Below are positions 1-7,774 of a DNA stretch of 12,170 nt, one piece after another (within the stretch, counting starts at the first letter, position 1; each line of letters opens with the position of its first letter). Both the position numbers and the translations under genes were made by a program. Origin of the DNA: CAZSWS01 sp964610765. GTDB lineage: Bacteria > Bacteroidota > Bacteroidia > Bacteroidales > Tannerellaceae. The stretch is taken from contig CAZSWS010000078.1 in NCBI GenBank assembly GCA_964610765.1, positions 1 through 12,170 of the forward strand, written 5' to 3'. The notes below the pieces were generated by a model that was not told where the DNA came from, searched no databases, and worked only from the letters and a program-made list of their open reading frames with translations.

Positions 1-6
1 CTTCTT

Positions 7-1125
7 TTAAAGGTCTTGCAGAGAAGTCCGGGTGTGCATCGCTTTTAATATGTTCCTACGAGTGGCACATAGACCGGAAGAAAGAGTTTGCTCATCCAAC
101 ATTTCTAACATCGCTTTCATCTCTTCCAACAGTTCGGGTATAGGCAGACATAGCTCATAGGCTATTTTCATAGACAGTGCCCGCACAGCTATCGAGACAT
201 TCGCATCCATCATCTGAGCAAAACAAAAGTCAAGAAAATCTACTCGTGGGGGTGTTTCCAAAGGCTGACGATACAACAGGGTCAGCAGCAATCTACGCTT
301 TCCTTCGTGTGCACATTTCATCGACTCATCAATTAGCGCATGTTGCTTATCATACAACCATTCATTTTCGCTTCTCGACAAATGAGACAACACCCAAGCT
401 GCCTGATAGGCTATTTTAGCCTCTTCATCATACAAAAGGCGATACAGGTCATTCTTTCTCTTTTCATTGCCTTGAAGCAGATAAATGATTTCATAAATAT
501 CATCCATCGAAATTTTTACAGAAAGCCTTTTGTGAAAATTAGTATCAAAAGACATATATCTATCCGGAAACTCCAAGCGTCCACGTTCGCTCATTTCCAT
601 GATATACGAAGTCTTCGCATCGGTATAAGCATCTCTGTCATGCTCAAACTGCATTTGCAACTGTTGCTTCAAACTTGCGTATTGATAACGAACTTCAGGA
701 TGTGCCTCCAAATAGTCTCTAAAGTATAATTCATCCCAATCACCCAAATAACGCACATGCAAATGATAGACTTTTTCTGCAAATCCTTCGGGTGTATAAC
801 CCTTCATCAGCATCATATGAGGGGCGGGATTATGCGGTTGATACGTATAGATATAACCTAACGACTCCAATATCTGTATCAGCCGGACAGTATCGACAGA
901 CTTTTTAATTTCCAATAAAATATCGATCGTGGGCTTAGCCAGCAAATCAGTCACAGAGGTACTACCTATATGATTGATCCGAACAATCTGCTCCTTGCCT
1001 ATGGAATGTACTAATCGCCGATGTTCCGTTTCATAATCAGCAGCCCATCCCGGTTGATGTTCGGAGAGGACAATGGGAAAAATAGCCCAAAGCTCTTCAT
1101 TCGTCATATCGGTAAGCTTTTTCAT
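7..1125 (-). CDS. GrpB-family (UPF0157) nucleotidyltransferase-like protein fused to a C-terminal HEAT-like helical domain
   Basis: The protein is 372 residues. Residues 1 to about 185 match the GrpB/UPF0157 family, a branch of the polymerase-beta-type nucleotidyltransferase superfamily. Visible marks are GSTSV at 54-58, KPTIDILLE at 64-72 (acidic residues D68 and E72 in the position of the family's metal-binding acids), and the family's ending with a FRDYL-x-HPE segment, then HDRDAYTDAK. GrpB proteins are normally 170-190 residues, so the remaining 185 or so are extra. That tail is rich in amphipathic helices with AYQAAWVLSHLSR and SIAVRALSMKIAYEL segments typical of HEAT-like repeats. I chose ATG at 1125 because the frame's more upstream start at 1131 is a TTG, while 1125 has a TAAGG at a fitting distance. 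The reaction and substrate are unknown for this family. It is divergent from ktrB. Family assignment is firm; the function of the fusion is not known. Confidence 0.85.
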   Translation of the reverse strand: MKKLTDMTNEELWAIFPIVLSEHQPGWAADYETEHRRLVHSIGKEQIVRINHIGSTSVTDLLAKPTIDILLEIKKSVDTVRLIQILESLGYIYTYQPHNPAPHMMLMKGYTPEGFAEKVYHLHVRYLGDWDELYFRDYLEAHPEVRYQYASLKQQLQMQFEHDRDAYTDAKTSYIMEMSERGRLEFPDRYMSFDTNFHKRLSVKISMDDIYEIIYLLQGNEKRKNDLYRLLYDEEAKIAYQAAWVLSHLSRSENEWLYDKQHALIDESMKCAHEGKRRLLLTLLYRQPLETPPRVDFLDFCFAQMMDANVSIAVRALSMKIAYELCLPIPELLEEMKAMLEMLDEQTLSSGLCATRRNILKAMHTRTSLQDL

Positions 1126-1148
1126 AATCAACCTTATTTTAGGATTAA

Positions 1149-1156
1149 TAAAAGTA
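1149..1156 (-). promoter_or_regulatory. Possible Bacteroides -7 element for the GrpB-family gene
   Basis: On the minus strand this reads TACTTTTA, one mismatch from the Bacteroides -7 consensus TAnnTTTG, and lies 23 bases before the chosen ATG at 1125. A TTG sits 17 bases further upstream (1174-1176), a rather short spacing for a -33 element. In this AT-rich intergenic region a one-mismatch hit can arise by chance. A perfect minus-strand TACGTTTG at 1265-1272 is an alternative but would give a leader of more than 130 bases. Confidence 0.25.
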
Positions 1157-1201
1157 CATTATTTTCTGCATTTCAATCGTTATTTTTTCATTTCATTTCA
1201 G

Positions 1202-1209
1202 TACATTTG
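1202..1209 (+). promoter_or_regulatory. Candidate Bacteroides -7 promoter element for ktrB-ktrA
   Basis: TACATTTG matches the Bacteroides -7 consensus TAnnTTTG exactly and lies 126 bases upstream of the ktrB ATG. No good TTTG is present 19-21 bases upstream, so the -33 element is weak. The implied leader is about 120 nt and contains no riboswitch fold that I recognise. Confidence 0.35.
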
Positions 1210-1335
1210 CTAGCAAAGAATATACAATGACCTGATAAACAACAAGTCTAATCTGCTGATTTAGCAAACGTACGAGGAGTACATTACAACTATCTGTATC
1301 CGTAATAACATGGTATACTAACTCTTTAAAACACA

Positions 1336-2727
1336 ATGAATATAACTCCTAAACTTTTCAAGCCCAATCCTGCTCTCTTATTTATATACAGTTTTTTGAG
1401 TCTCATTGCATTAGGCACATTACTACTGCTTTTGCCCTGCTCCACACATCAAAGCATCTCATTCATTGATGCAGTATTTACCTCAACAAGTGCCAGCTGT
1501 ATTACCGGACTCATTGTGGTTGATACGTCCAGCGTATTTACCCTGTTTGGCAAAACAGTGATTATGGTGCTCATTCAATTGGGGGGAGTGGGCGTACTAA
1601 CTTTTGCCAGCTACTTCAGTTACTTTTTTAAGAGAGGGGCTTCGTATGAAAATCAACTCTTTTTGAGCAGTATATCCAGTATAAATAAGCTGGGAGAAGT
1701 ATTTACCGTATTGAAAAGAATACTCCTCATCACACTATCCATCGAAGCTGTTGGAGCAATCTCTATTTACCTAAGCATCAGCAAATCTCTGATTCCCTCG
1801 CTATTCGACCGGATATATTTCTCTGTTTTTCACTCGGTATCGGCATTTTGTAATGCGGGTTTTTCCACTCTTCCACAAGGCATTATGGAAGAAGGATATG
1901 TGCATAACTACCCTTTCCAGCTAAGCCTTATCTTCCTGCTGGTTTTAGGCGGCTTAGGTTTTCCGGTGGTTATCAACATACTAAGCTACGTTAAATACTT
2001 TTTCAAATCGATTCTTGAAAAAATCTTCTCACACAAAAAGTATTATAGACCACGCATATTAACGCTCGGAAGTAGAATTAGCCTCATCACTACCGCCATC
2101 CTCATCATCGTAGGTACGGTTGTCCTCTTTTTTAGCGAATACGACGGGGTATTAGCATCTCATAGCGAGCTTGGCAAATATGTCACAGCGCTTTTTACAG
2201 CTACGACACCGCGAACCGCCGGATTTAATTCAATTAATTTCAGCGAACTACAGCTTTCATCCATCTTATTGATCATCATTTTGATGTGGATTGGGGGCTC
2301 GCCGGCATCGACCGCCGGTGGGATCAAAACCAGTACATTTGCCATTTCAATTCTGAATTTCATCCATTTGGTACAAGGAAAGAAAACCATCGAAATAGGC
2401 AGAAGAGAGATTGCAGATATTTCTATCCAACGTGCTTTTGCCACCATGACCCTTTCACTTCTCGTCATAGGGTGTGGAGTGATATCCATCTCGTATTTTG
2501 AGCATGACTTAACGCTGATAGACATTATTTTTGAGTGCTTCTCTGCTTATAGCACCGTGGGGTTAAGCTTGGGAATCACAGCAGGTCTGGGATGGGCCAG
2601 CAAGCTAACCCTTATTGCACTGATGTTTATAGGAAGGGTTACGATGCTGACCATCCTGATTGCTTTACTTAAAAAGGTCAAAACGACCAACTATTCATAT
2701 CCAACAGAAGAAATATTAATCAACTAA
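1336..2727 (+). CDS. ktrB: KtrB/TrkH-family potassium-uptake channel subunit
   Basis: This 463-residue inner-membrane protein is the K+-translocating subunit of a Ktr/Trk uptake system. It has the four-repeat M1-P-M2 plan of the superfamily, and all four selectivity-filter loops are visible: SCITGL at 54-59, CNAGF at 172-176, RTAGF at 293-297 and STVGL at 406-410. The third-repeat gating-loop signature GGSPASTAGGIKT is present, as is the conserved arginine in the last helix (FIGRVTMLT). The length of about 460 fits KtrB better than the longer proteobacterial TrkH. The start is the ATG at 1336, which gives a short hydrophilic N-terminus before the first helix. The RCK-domain regulatory subunit gene begins 11 bp after its stop, so the two are surely one transcript. 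Nothing looks broken. The KtrB versus TrkH label is a naming choice; the function is secure. Confidence 0.95.
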   Translation: MNITPKLFKPNPALLFIYSFLSLIALGTLLLLLPCSTHQSISFIDAVFTSTSASCITGLIVVDTSSVFTLFGKTVIMVLIQLGGVGVLTFASYFSYFFKRGASYENQLFLSSISSINKLGEVFTVLKRILLITLSIEAVGAISIYLSISKSLIPSLFDRIYFSVFHSVSAFCNAGFSTLPQGIMEEGYVHNYPFQLSLIFLLVLGGLGFPVVINILSYVKYFFKSILEKIFSHKKYYRPRILTLGSRISLITTAILIIVGTVVLFFSEYDGVLASHSELGKYVTALFTATTPRTAGFNSINFSELQLSSILLIIILMWIGGSPASTAGGIKTSTFAISILNFIHLVQGKKTIEIGRREIADISIQRAFATMTLSLLVIGCGVISISYFEHDLTLIDIIFECFSAYSTVGLSLGITAGLGWASKLTLIALMFIGRVTMLTILIALLKKVKTTNYSYPTEEILIN

Positions 2728-2738
2728 CACATAACAAG

Positions 2739-3425
2739 ATGAGATATATAATCATAGGACTAGGTTCGTTCGGCTCGTCACTGGCAGAGAAACTGATTGA
2801 GCTGGGAAATGAAGTCATAGGGGTAGATACAGAAATGAAAAATCTGAACCGGATGAAGGATAAAATCACCCATGCCATTTGTCTAAACGCTGTTGATACT
2901 GATGCATTAATGAGCCTTCCATTAGCAACTACCGATGCCGTCATTGTATGCATTGGTGAAGATAAGGGAGATAACATCATGGCGACGGCTACCCTAAAGA
3001 ATCTAAATGTTAAGCGACTCATTGGTCGCTCTTTAGGCACTTTACATGAAAATGTTCTGGAAGCTATCGGCGTTACCGAAATACTCCGACCGGAAGAAGA
3101 ATCAGCCGAGAGGTGGGCAAAAAAGCTGGTATTTAAAAACGTCGTCGATTCGTTCGAGTTGAATAAGAACTACAGCATCGTAGAAGTGGTTGTCCCTGAC
3201 AAACTGATAGGCAAATCAATCGAAGAAATAGAGTTCAGGAAAGTTTATAACCTCCTCATATTAACGATTATCCGAAACAAAGAGGTAAAAAGTCTAATTG
3301 GCAATACAAAAATTGTTCCTAACATAGAAGGCATCCCTTCACCCAAAACCCAACTGAAAGCACACGATGTGCTAGTCATCTACGGAGCTAATAAAGATAT
3401 TCGCGCTTTCACAGCGATAAAATAA
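2739..3425 (+). CDS. ktrA: KtrA/TrkA-family RCK regulatory subunit of K+ uptake
   Basis: This 228-residue cytosolic protein gates the KtrB channel. Residues 1 to about 118 form the RCK_N Rossmann domain, with the nucleotide-binding GLGSFG at 7-12 and the acidic residue D30 at the end of strand 2 that contacts the ribose. Residues from about 137 to the end fit the RCK_C domain, which in homologues binds small ligands such as cyclic di-AMP. A PEEESAERWA linker joins the two. The length is typical of KtrA; proteobacterial TrkA is a tandem duplication of about 450 residues. In this family an octameric ring docks on a dimer of the membrane subunit and responds to ATP/ADP. The gene follows ktrB by 11 bp and is followed by a strong terminator 52 bp after its stop. 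Ligand control here is inferred from the family. Confidence 0.94.
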   Translation: MRYIIIGLGSFGSSLAEKLIELGNEVIGVDTEMKNLNRMKDKITHAICLNAVDTDALMSLPLATTDAVIVCIGEDKGDNIMATATLKNLNVKRLIGRSLGTLHENVLEAIGVTEILRPEEESAERWAKKLVFKNVVDSFELNKNYSIVEVVVPDKLIGKSIEEIEFRKVYNLLILTIIRNKEVKSLIGNTKIVPNIEGIPSPKTQLKAHDVLVIYGANKDIRAFTAIK

Positions 3426-3477
3426 GCCGATACTCTGCCATCGTTTATGCCTTTTCAGCCCGGCAAAACAAATTCAT

Positions 3478-3511
3478 ACAGCCACTATTCTTTGCAAATA
3501 GTGGCTGTTTT
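3478..3511 (+). terminator. Rho-independent terminator of ktrB-ktrA
   Basis: A perfect 12-bp stem, ACAGCCACTATT (3478-3489) pairing with AATAGTGGCTGT (3497-3508), encloses a 7-nt loop and runs into TTTT at 3508-3511. It starts 52 bp after the ktrA stop codon. The T run is short but the stem is long and uninterrupted. Confidence 0.85.
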
Positions 3512-3640
3512 CGAATCTCCACATACTAAACGGTCCAATCGCCCTGCGTACTCCTGGCGACAAAATATGCTGCCTTTTATAAATAACACCCTACCCTTTT
3601 TTTCAACTGAGGCAGACCTTTTACCCAAATGGCTAGGGAG

Positions 3641-3728
3641 TTTTAATCTTTCAACGAGGCTTAGAAGAGCTTTTGACCTTCGTAAGAAGAGCTTTCAACG
3701 AACGTGAGAAGAGCTTTCAACGTTCGTT
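3641..3728 (+). repeat. 22-bp tandem repeat, three good units plus one degenerate unit
   Basis: Units lie at 3663-3684, 3685-3706 and 3707-3728. All three start AGAAGAGCTTT, share AC at unit positions 14-15 and CGT at 19-21, and agree at 16 of 22 positions. The preceding 22 bases (3641-3662) keep CTTTCAACGA in register and look like a decayed copy. The units abut without spacers, which distinguishes them from a CRISPR array. Confidence 0.8.
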
Positions 3729-3735
3729 AAAAGCT
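3712..3735. repeat. Inverted repeat (hairpin) at the end of the tandem units
   Basis: AGCTTTCAACG (3712-3722) pairs with CGTTAAAAGCT (3725-3735) at 10 of 11 positions across a 2-base centre. An alternative stem pairs AACGAACGT (3697-3705) with ACGTTCGTT (3720-3728). The two stems overlap and so exclude each other. The hairpin could help end transcription from either side, but there is no proper T tract after it. Confidence 0.5.
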
Positions 3736-3863
3736 TAGTTCACCCTGATTAAAAAATTAAAACTCCCCAGTCATTTTCCTCACTCCCACTTTTCGAAACC
3801 CTACTTTCTCAAGCACTCGCACTCACGATATATTAAAGGAACGGGTAGAGGCAAACAAACCCA

Positions 3864-4717
3864 TTATTTCTGATTTTTACGAAAGATGCATGCATAATAA
3901 ACTACAATCAGTAGTCCGGGCACAACAACAACTCCTAGTCCATACTTACTGCCCAAAATTGCTCCTGCTAAACAGCCAATAAAAAAGCCCATAATCAACA
4001 CCAATGTTTGCATAAAAGTAACCTTTTTGGCTGCACTTCTCTCTCTTGAAAAGAAACCCTGATAAAAGTCTAATGTGGCTTTGGTCACATTTCCTGTCAT
4101 TACCGTGGCTGGCCCAAAAGTAGATTCCGGACAGAGTTTATTGGCAGCATTGAGTATGCCCATCGCAAACACGATAAGCATCGTCATAGACGTGGAGAAC
4201 CATGAAGGAGGTAAAAACTCGTAAATGCCCAATAAGGAAAGAAGAGCCGTAACGCACAACAAGAGTCCGGCTATCAGCATCATAATATATTCATTGTGGT
4301 ACTTTTTGTTATATATACCGGTTAAAAAAACAGNNNNNNNNNNNNNNNNNNNNNNNNNNNNNNNNNNNNNNNNNNNNNNNNNNNNNNNNNNNNNNNNNNN
4401 NNNNNNNNNNNNNNNNNNNNNNNNNNNNNNNNNATCATAATATATTCATTGTGGTACTTTTTGTTATATATACCGGTTAAAAAAACAGCCAGAATAAATA
4501 CCGGAAAAGTCAGCAGACTGATAAAGTCATTTAGTTGCAATCCTTGCGACATTTTATAGGCAAATACAACAAAGTTGCCCGTTACATGTGCGGAAAAAAT
4601 TTGTCCTGCCGAAACAAAAGTGGTCGTATCAGCAAACCCTGCTGAAAATGATAACACCGCACTAGACATCATCTTGAGATTCAAATGGGCAGTTGTGTTT
4701 AATGATATAGAACTCAT
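3864..4717 (-). CDS. DUF1275 (YoaK-type) membrane protein, interrupted only by an assembly gap
   Basis: The gene spans a run of 100 N. The 55 bases before the gap are repeated exactly after it. Keeping one copy and removing the N run joins the two halves in frame into a 232-residue protein, a normal DUF1275 size, with about six membrane helices. The family marks are in the right places: GFADTTTF at 27-34 and AHVTGN at 43-48 in the first half, then GILNAANK at 135-141 and TVMTGNVT at 153-160 in the second. DUF1275 proteins are integral membrane proteins with no firmly established substrate. I chose ATG at 4717. A start at 4777 would add 20 residues (MEVTVFKLFF...) that do not resemble the family. 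The gene is divergent from susC and convergent with ktrA. Confidence 0.85.
4279..4333 (+). repeat. Left copy of an exact 55-bp duplication flanking the N gap
   Basis: These 55 bases, directly before the N run, are identical to 4434-4488 directly after it. Identical contig ends of fixed length are what a de Bruijn assembler leaves when two overlapping contigs are scaffolded without merging. Treat this as an artefact and not as biology. Confidence 0.95.
4334..4433. other. Assembly gap, 100 N
   Basis: Exactly 100 undetermined bases, the conventional placeholder for a gap of unknown size. The matching flanks indicate that the true gap length is negative (minus 55), so no sequence is likely to be missing. 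Confidence 0.98.
4434..4488 (+). repeat. Right copy of the exact 55-bp duplication flanking the N gap
   Basis: Identical to 4279-4333 over its whole length, including a seven-A run. One of the two copies should be removed together with the N run. Confidence 0.95.
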
Positions 4718-4800
4718 GGGTAGTAGTTTTAAATATCTGTAAAGATAAAAAAACAGTTTAAACACGGTAACTTCCATTGACTAGAGTAATGCCATAACTC

Positions 4801-4831
4801 TTGGCAAATATGAAGTAAACAAGATTGCCAA
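4801..4831. promoter_or_regulatory. Inverted repeat TTGGCAA-N17-TTGCCAA in the divergent DUF1275/susC region
   Basis: TTGGCAA (4801-4807) and TTGCCAA (4825-4831) are perfect inverted complements with 17 bases between them. They lie 84 bp before the DUF1275 start at 4717 and 185 bp before susC. This could be a repressor or activator operator for either gene. There is no T tract, so it is not a terminator. I found no exact TAnnTTTG promoter before susC, so what drives it is not visible. Confidence 0.3.
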
Positions 4832-5015
4832 TTAAACACTAGCATTTTTAATACAAACACAGCAAATGATTATTTGTCTTCAAAAAACCCAACCGTATGA
4901 AGCTTTTAATTGTTATTAATATAATGGGCTTATAGCAGCATTCAACATGTGGCTTTACTGCTGACTACTTACGTACTATGGATTAGATTAATATCACAAC
5001 GAAAAACACAAAATC

Positions 5016-7763
5016 ATGATGAAATCCCACAAAATAGTATGCCTACTCCTCTCACTACTTCTGACAACAGGGTTAGCAATCGGGCAATCTCAGGAGCAAC
5101 CCAGAGACTCAGTTGTTGGTCTAAATGAAGTCATGGTTATAGGATATGCAACAGGAAGTTTATCAACAGTCTCCGGAGCTGTAGATAAAATAAAAGAAGA
5201 AATAATGAATAAAGGACTAATCATAAACCCTTTAGATGCAATCAGGGGGCGAATAGCCGGAGTTCATATTACTCCAGCCAACAATGGTCCTGCGGTACTT
5301 TCTTCAGTGCGCATACGAGGAACGACTTCTTTGACAGGAGGAAACACCCCTTTAATCATTGTAGATGGTGTTTTTGGGGATATAAACACCTTGTCAAGTA
5401 TATATCCTGCTGATATTGAAAGCTTTACCATTCTTAAAGATGCCTCAGAAACGGCGCAGTATGGTTCCAGAGGGGCATCCGGTGTGATAGAAATCATTAC
5501 TAAAAAAGGAAATAACAAGCCGTTCAATGTAAGTTACTATGGAAGTGCTAGTGTGGGCAGAGTGGCTAAAAACCTGAAAATGCTCTCCGGCAATCAATAT
5601 AGGGAACTGGCAAAAACACAGGGTTTTGAAATCGTTGACCGAAACAGCCATACAGACTTCGCCAAAGAGATGACTCAGAGCGGAATCACTCATAATCATC
5701 ACATCGCATTTGGTAGTGGCTCGAATACTTCTAACTACCGAATATCAGCCGGAATCATTGACCAGGGAGGTGTCATAAAAAACAACCATTCGAAAAGCTA
5801 CATAGCTAAATTGGATATCCGACAGATGGCATGGGAGAATCGATTATCTGTTGATATTGGTATGTTTGGTTCGATAGTGAAAAAGAACTACTTATTTGAT
5901 TTTCAAAAAACTTTTTACTCGGCAGCAACTTTCAACCCAACCTTTCCTAATCATAGAAACAAAGAGACTAACCGGTGGGACCAGTTGGCTTATGCCAGTC
6001 AAATCACCAACCCATTGGCTTGGCTTGAAGTAGATGATTATGAAGAGAATTCTTTGGCGAATGCACATGCAAACATCAAGTTATTTATAACAGAAAACTT
6101 TAAGGTTACAGCTTTTGGCTCTTATACCTATAACTCAATAGAAAACTCTCAATATCTTCCTACCTACGTTTGGGGACATGGACAGGCCTATAAAGGACTG
6201 AAAAAAACCGAACACTTAATGGGAAATATTGTGTTGAACTACAAGAAGAATATGCGAGAACACTATATTGATTTAGTGGGTCTGACCGAGTATCAACAAC
6301 AAAAACTAACAGGCTTCCACACCACTGTATCAAATTTCTCATCAGATGAATTTGGATATAACAACCTGCAGGCAGGTACACTTAGGCTTTGGGAAGGCAC
6401 TAATTCTTATTATGAGAAGCCTGAATTATTGTCGTTCATGGGGCGTGCAAACTATGTTTTCGACAAACGCTATATTGCTACCATTAATATGCGGGCAGAT
6501 GGTTCTTCTAAAGTCGGCAAAAATAACCGGTGGGGATTTTTCCCCTCAGCCTCAGCTGCGTGGGCAGTACACGAAGAAGAGTTTATGAAATCATTACCTA
6601 TCTTTAATGAGTTAAAACTTAGAGTAGGTTATGGACTTGCCGGAAATCAGGATGCCATCGATTCGTACACCTCTCTACAGTTGGCCAAACCCATTGGAGT
6701 TGTTCCGGTAGATGGTTCTCCTACAGTTACTTTGGGAACCATACGAAATGCAAACCCCGATTTGAAATGGGAGGTAAAACATACATTTGATGTTGGAATA
6801 GATGTCGCATTGCTGGAGAATACGCTTTTCTTTAAAGCAGACTACTACTATTCCAAAACAAAAGATATGCTATATACATATGCTGTCAGTGTGCCGCCTT
6901 TTGCCTACAATAGTTTGCTAGCCAACCTGGGCTCAATGAGAAATAGTGGCTTAGAACTCTCTTTAGGAGTTGTTCCGATTAGACAGAAGGATATGGAACT
7001 CAACATCAATGCTCATCTAACCTTTCAGAGTAATAAGTTACGTTCTTTAAATGGTGTGTATAACGGCGAGCAAATGAATGCTCCCAAATACATTAGTGTT
7101 GCCGAGCTTAATGGTGCGGGGATGCATGGAGGATATAATCAGATTGTATATCACATAGTAGGGCAACCGTTAGGTGTATTCTATCTTCCTAAAAATACAG
7201 GATTGGTTGAAGGAGAAAAGGGCAAAAACACGTATGGTATTGCAGATATCAATGGAGGGGGTGTCAACCTGGATGATGGCGAAGACAGATATATTGCCGG
7301 ACAAGTTACGCCTAAAGTTTTACTTGGAAGTAATATTGGCTTTCGTTACCGTGATTTTGACCTCTCGGTGCAAATCAATGGGGCATTTGGGCATAAAATA
7401 TATAATGGAACTTCATTGACCTATATGAATATGAATTCTTTTCCGGATTATAATGTAATGAAACAAGCACCCGGAAAAAACATCTATGACGTAACAGCCA
7501 CCGACTATTGGCTAGAGAATGGAAACTATGTCAATATAGACAACCTCACCATAGGGTGGAATTTGCCATTTAAGTATTTCCAAAAAGAGGGCAAATTGTT
7601 GCGCTTGACCTTTTCAGTCAATAATCTTGCCACTATTACCGGATATTCCGGACTGACGCCGATGATAAATAATATTGTACTGGATCAAACACTGGGCGTC
7701 GATGATAAACGAACATACCCGGTGTCAAGGACATATACGGTAGGTTTAAGCCTCAACTTCTAA
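5016..7763 (+). CDS. SusC/RagA-family TonB-dependent outer-membrane transporter
   Basis: This 915-residue outer-membrane protein imports a ligand captured with its SusD partner, using energy from TonB-ExbBD. An N-terminal signal peptide (hydrophobic run at about 7-22, likely cleavage near AIG-Q24) is followed almost at once by the Ton-box-like GLNEVMVIGYA (35-45) and the plug domain. The SusC signature QYGSRGASGVIEIITKKG lies at 148-165, the rest is a long beta barrel, and it ends in an aromatic residue (SLNF). Typical SusC proteins are around 1000 residues with an N-terminal carboxypeptidase-regulatory-like domain of about 80 residues. That domain is absent here, which accounts for the shorter length. 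Two ATGs are adjacent (5016, 5019) and either could be used. The SusD gene follows after 11 bp. The substrate cannot be read from the sequence. Confidence 0.95.
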   Translation: MMKSHKIVCLLLSLLLTTGLAIGQSQEQPRDSVVGLNEVMVIGYATGSLSTVSGAVDKIKEEIMNKGLIINPLDAIRGRIAGVHITPANNGPAVLSSVRIRGTTSLTGGNTPLIIVDGVFGDINTLSSIYPADIESFTILKDASETAQYGSRGASGVIEIITKKGNNKPFNVSYYGSASVGRVAKNLKMLSGNQYRELAKTQGFEIVDRNSHTDFAKEMTQSGITHNHHIAFGSGSNTSNYRISAGIIDQGGVIKNNHSKSYIAKLDIRQMAWENRLSVDIGMFGSIVKKNYLFDFQKTFYSAATFNPTFPNHRNKETNRWDQLAYASQITNPLAWLEVDDYEENSLANAHANIKLFITENFKVTAFGSYTYNSIENSQYLPTYVWGHGQAYKGLKKTEHLMGNIVLNYKKNMREHYIDLVGLTEYQQQKLTGFHTTVSNFSSDEFGYNNLQAGTLRLWEGTNSYYEKPELLSFMGRANYVFDKRYIATINMRADGSSKVGKNNRWGFFPSASAAWAVHEEEFMKSLPIFNELKLRVGYGLAGNQDAIDSYTSLQLAKPIGVVPVDGSPTVTLGTIRNANPDLKWEVKHTFDVGIDVALLENTLFFKADYYYSKTKDMLYTYAVSVPPFAYNSLLANLGSMRNSGLELSLGVVPIRQKDMELNINAHLTFQSNKLRSLNGVYNGEQMNAPKYISVAELNGAGMHGGYNQIVYHIVGQPLGVFYLPKNTGLVEGEKGKNTYGIADINGGGVNLDDGEDRYIAGQVTPKVLLGSNIGFRYRDFDLSVQINGAFGHKIYNGTSLTYMNMNSFPDYNVMKQAPGKNIYDVTATDYWLENGNYVNIDNLTIGWNLPFKYFQKEGKLLRLTFSVNNLATITGYSGLTPMINNIVLDQTLGVDDKRTYPVSRTYTVGLSLNF

Positions 7764-7774
7764 ATCGTATCATC

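Larger units (their letters stand above)
3633..3770. repeat. Compact intergenic repeat element with inverted terminal arms
   Basis: The outer arms are CTAGGGAGTTTTAAT (3633-3647) and ATTAAAACTCCCCAG (3756-3770), which are inverted complements at 14 of 15 positions. Between them lie three contiguous 22-bp direct units, a degenerate fourth and two overlapping hairpins. Total length is 138 bp. There is no open reading frame and no transposase. The plan resembles a MITE or REP-like intergenic element, but that is inference from a single copy. Confidence 0.6.
3512..3863. other. Gene-free interval between ktrA and the convergent DUF1275 gene
   Basis: No convincing gene is present on either strand. 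The rightward open frame covering 3447-3707 runs through the ktrA terminator and its translation resembles nothing known. The only structured part is the repeat element at 3633-3770, listed separately. The two neighbouring genes converge here, so no promoter is needed, and I see none. Confidence 0.7.

Noticed and set aside
2160..2525. An antisense open frame of 121 codons within ktrB
   Set aside because: It is the shadow of a conserved, complete ktrB, with no start signals or family resemblance.
1336..3425. ktrB-ktrA as something unusual
   Set aside because: All filter loops, the gating loop, the Rossmann motif and the gene order are standard for a two-gene potassium-uptake operon.
3447..3707. 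An 86-codon rightward open frame after ktrA
   Set aside because: It runs through the ktrA terminator hairpin and into the tandem repeat, its translation resembles nothing, and the repeat structure explains the sequence better.
3663..3728. The 22-bp repeats as a CRISPR array
   Set aside because: The units abut with no spacers, are too short and too variable, and no cas gene is present.
3864..4777. Two separate or broken DUF1275 genes either side of the N run
   Set aside because: The 55-bp duplicate flanks show an assembly overlap, and collapsing them gives one in-frame gene.
4718..4777. An upstream start at 4777 for the DUF1275 gene
   Set aside because: The extra 20 residues do not fit the family, whose conserved region starts soon after the ATG at 4717.
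4920..4925. TATAAT as a susC promoter
   Set aside because: There is no -35 partner at the right distance, and Bacteroidales do not use the E. coli-type consensus; AT-rich DNA gives this by chance.
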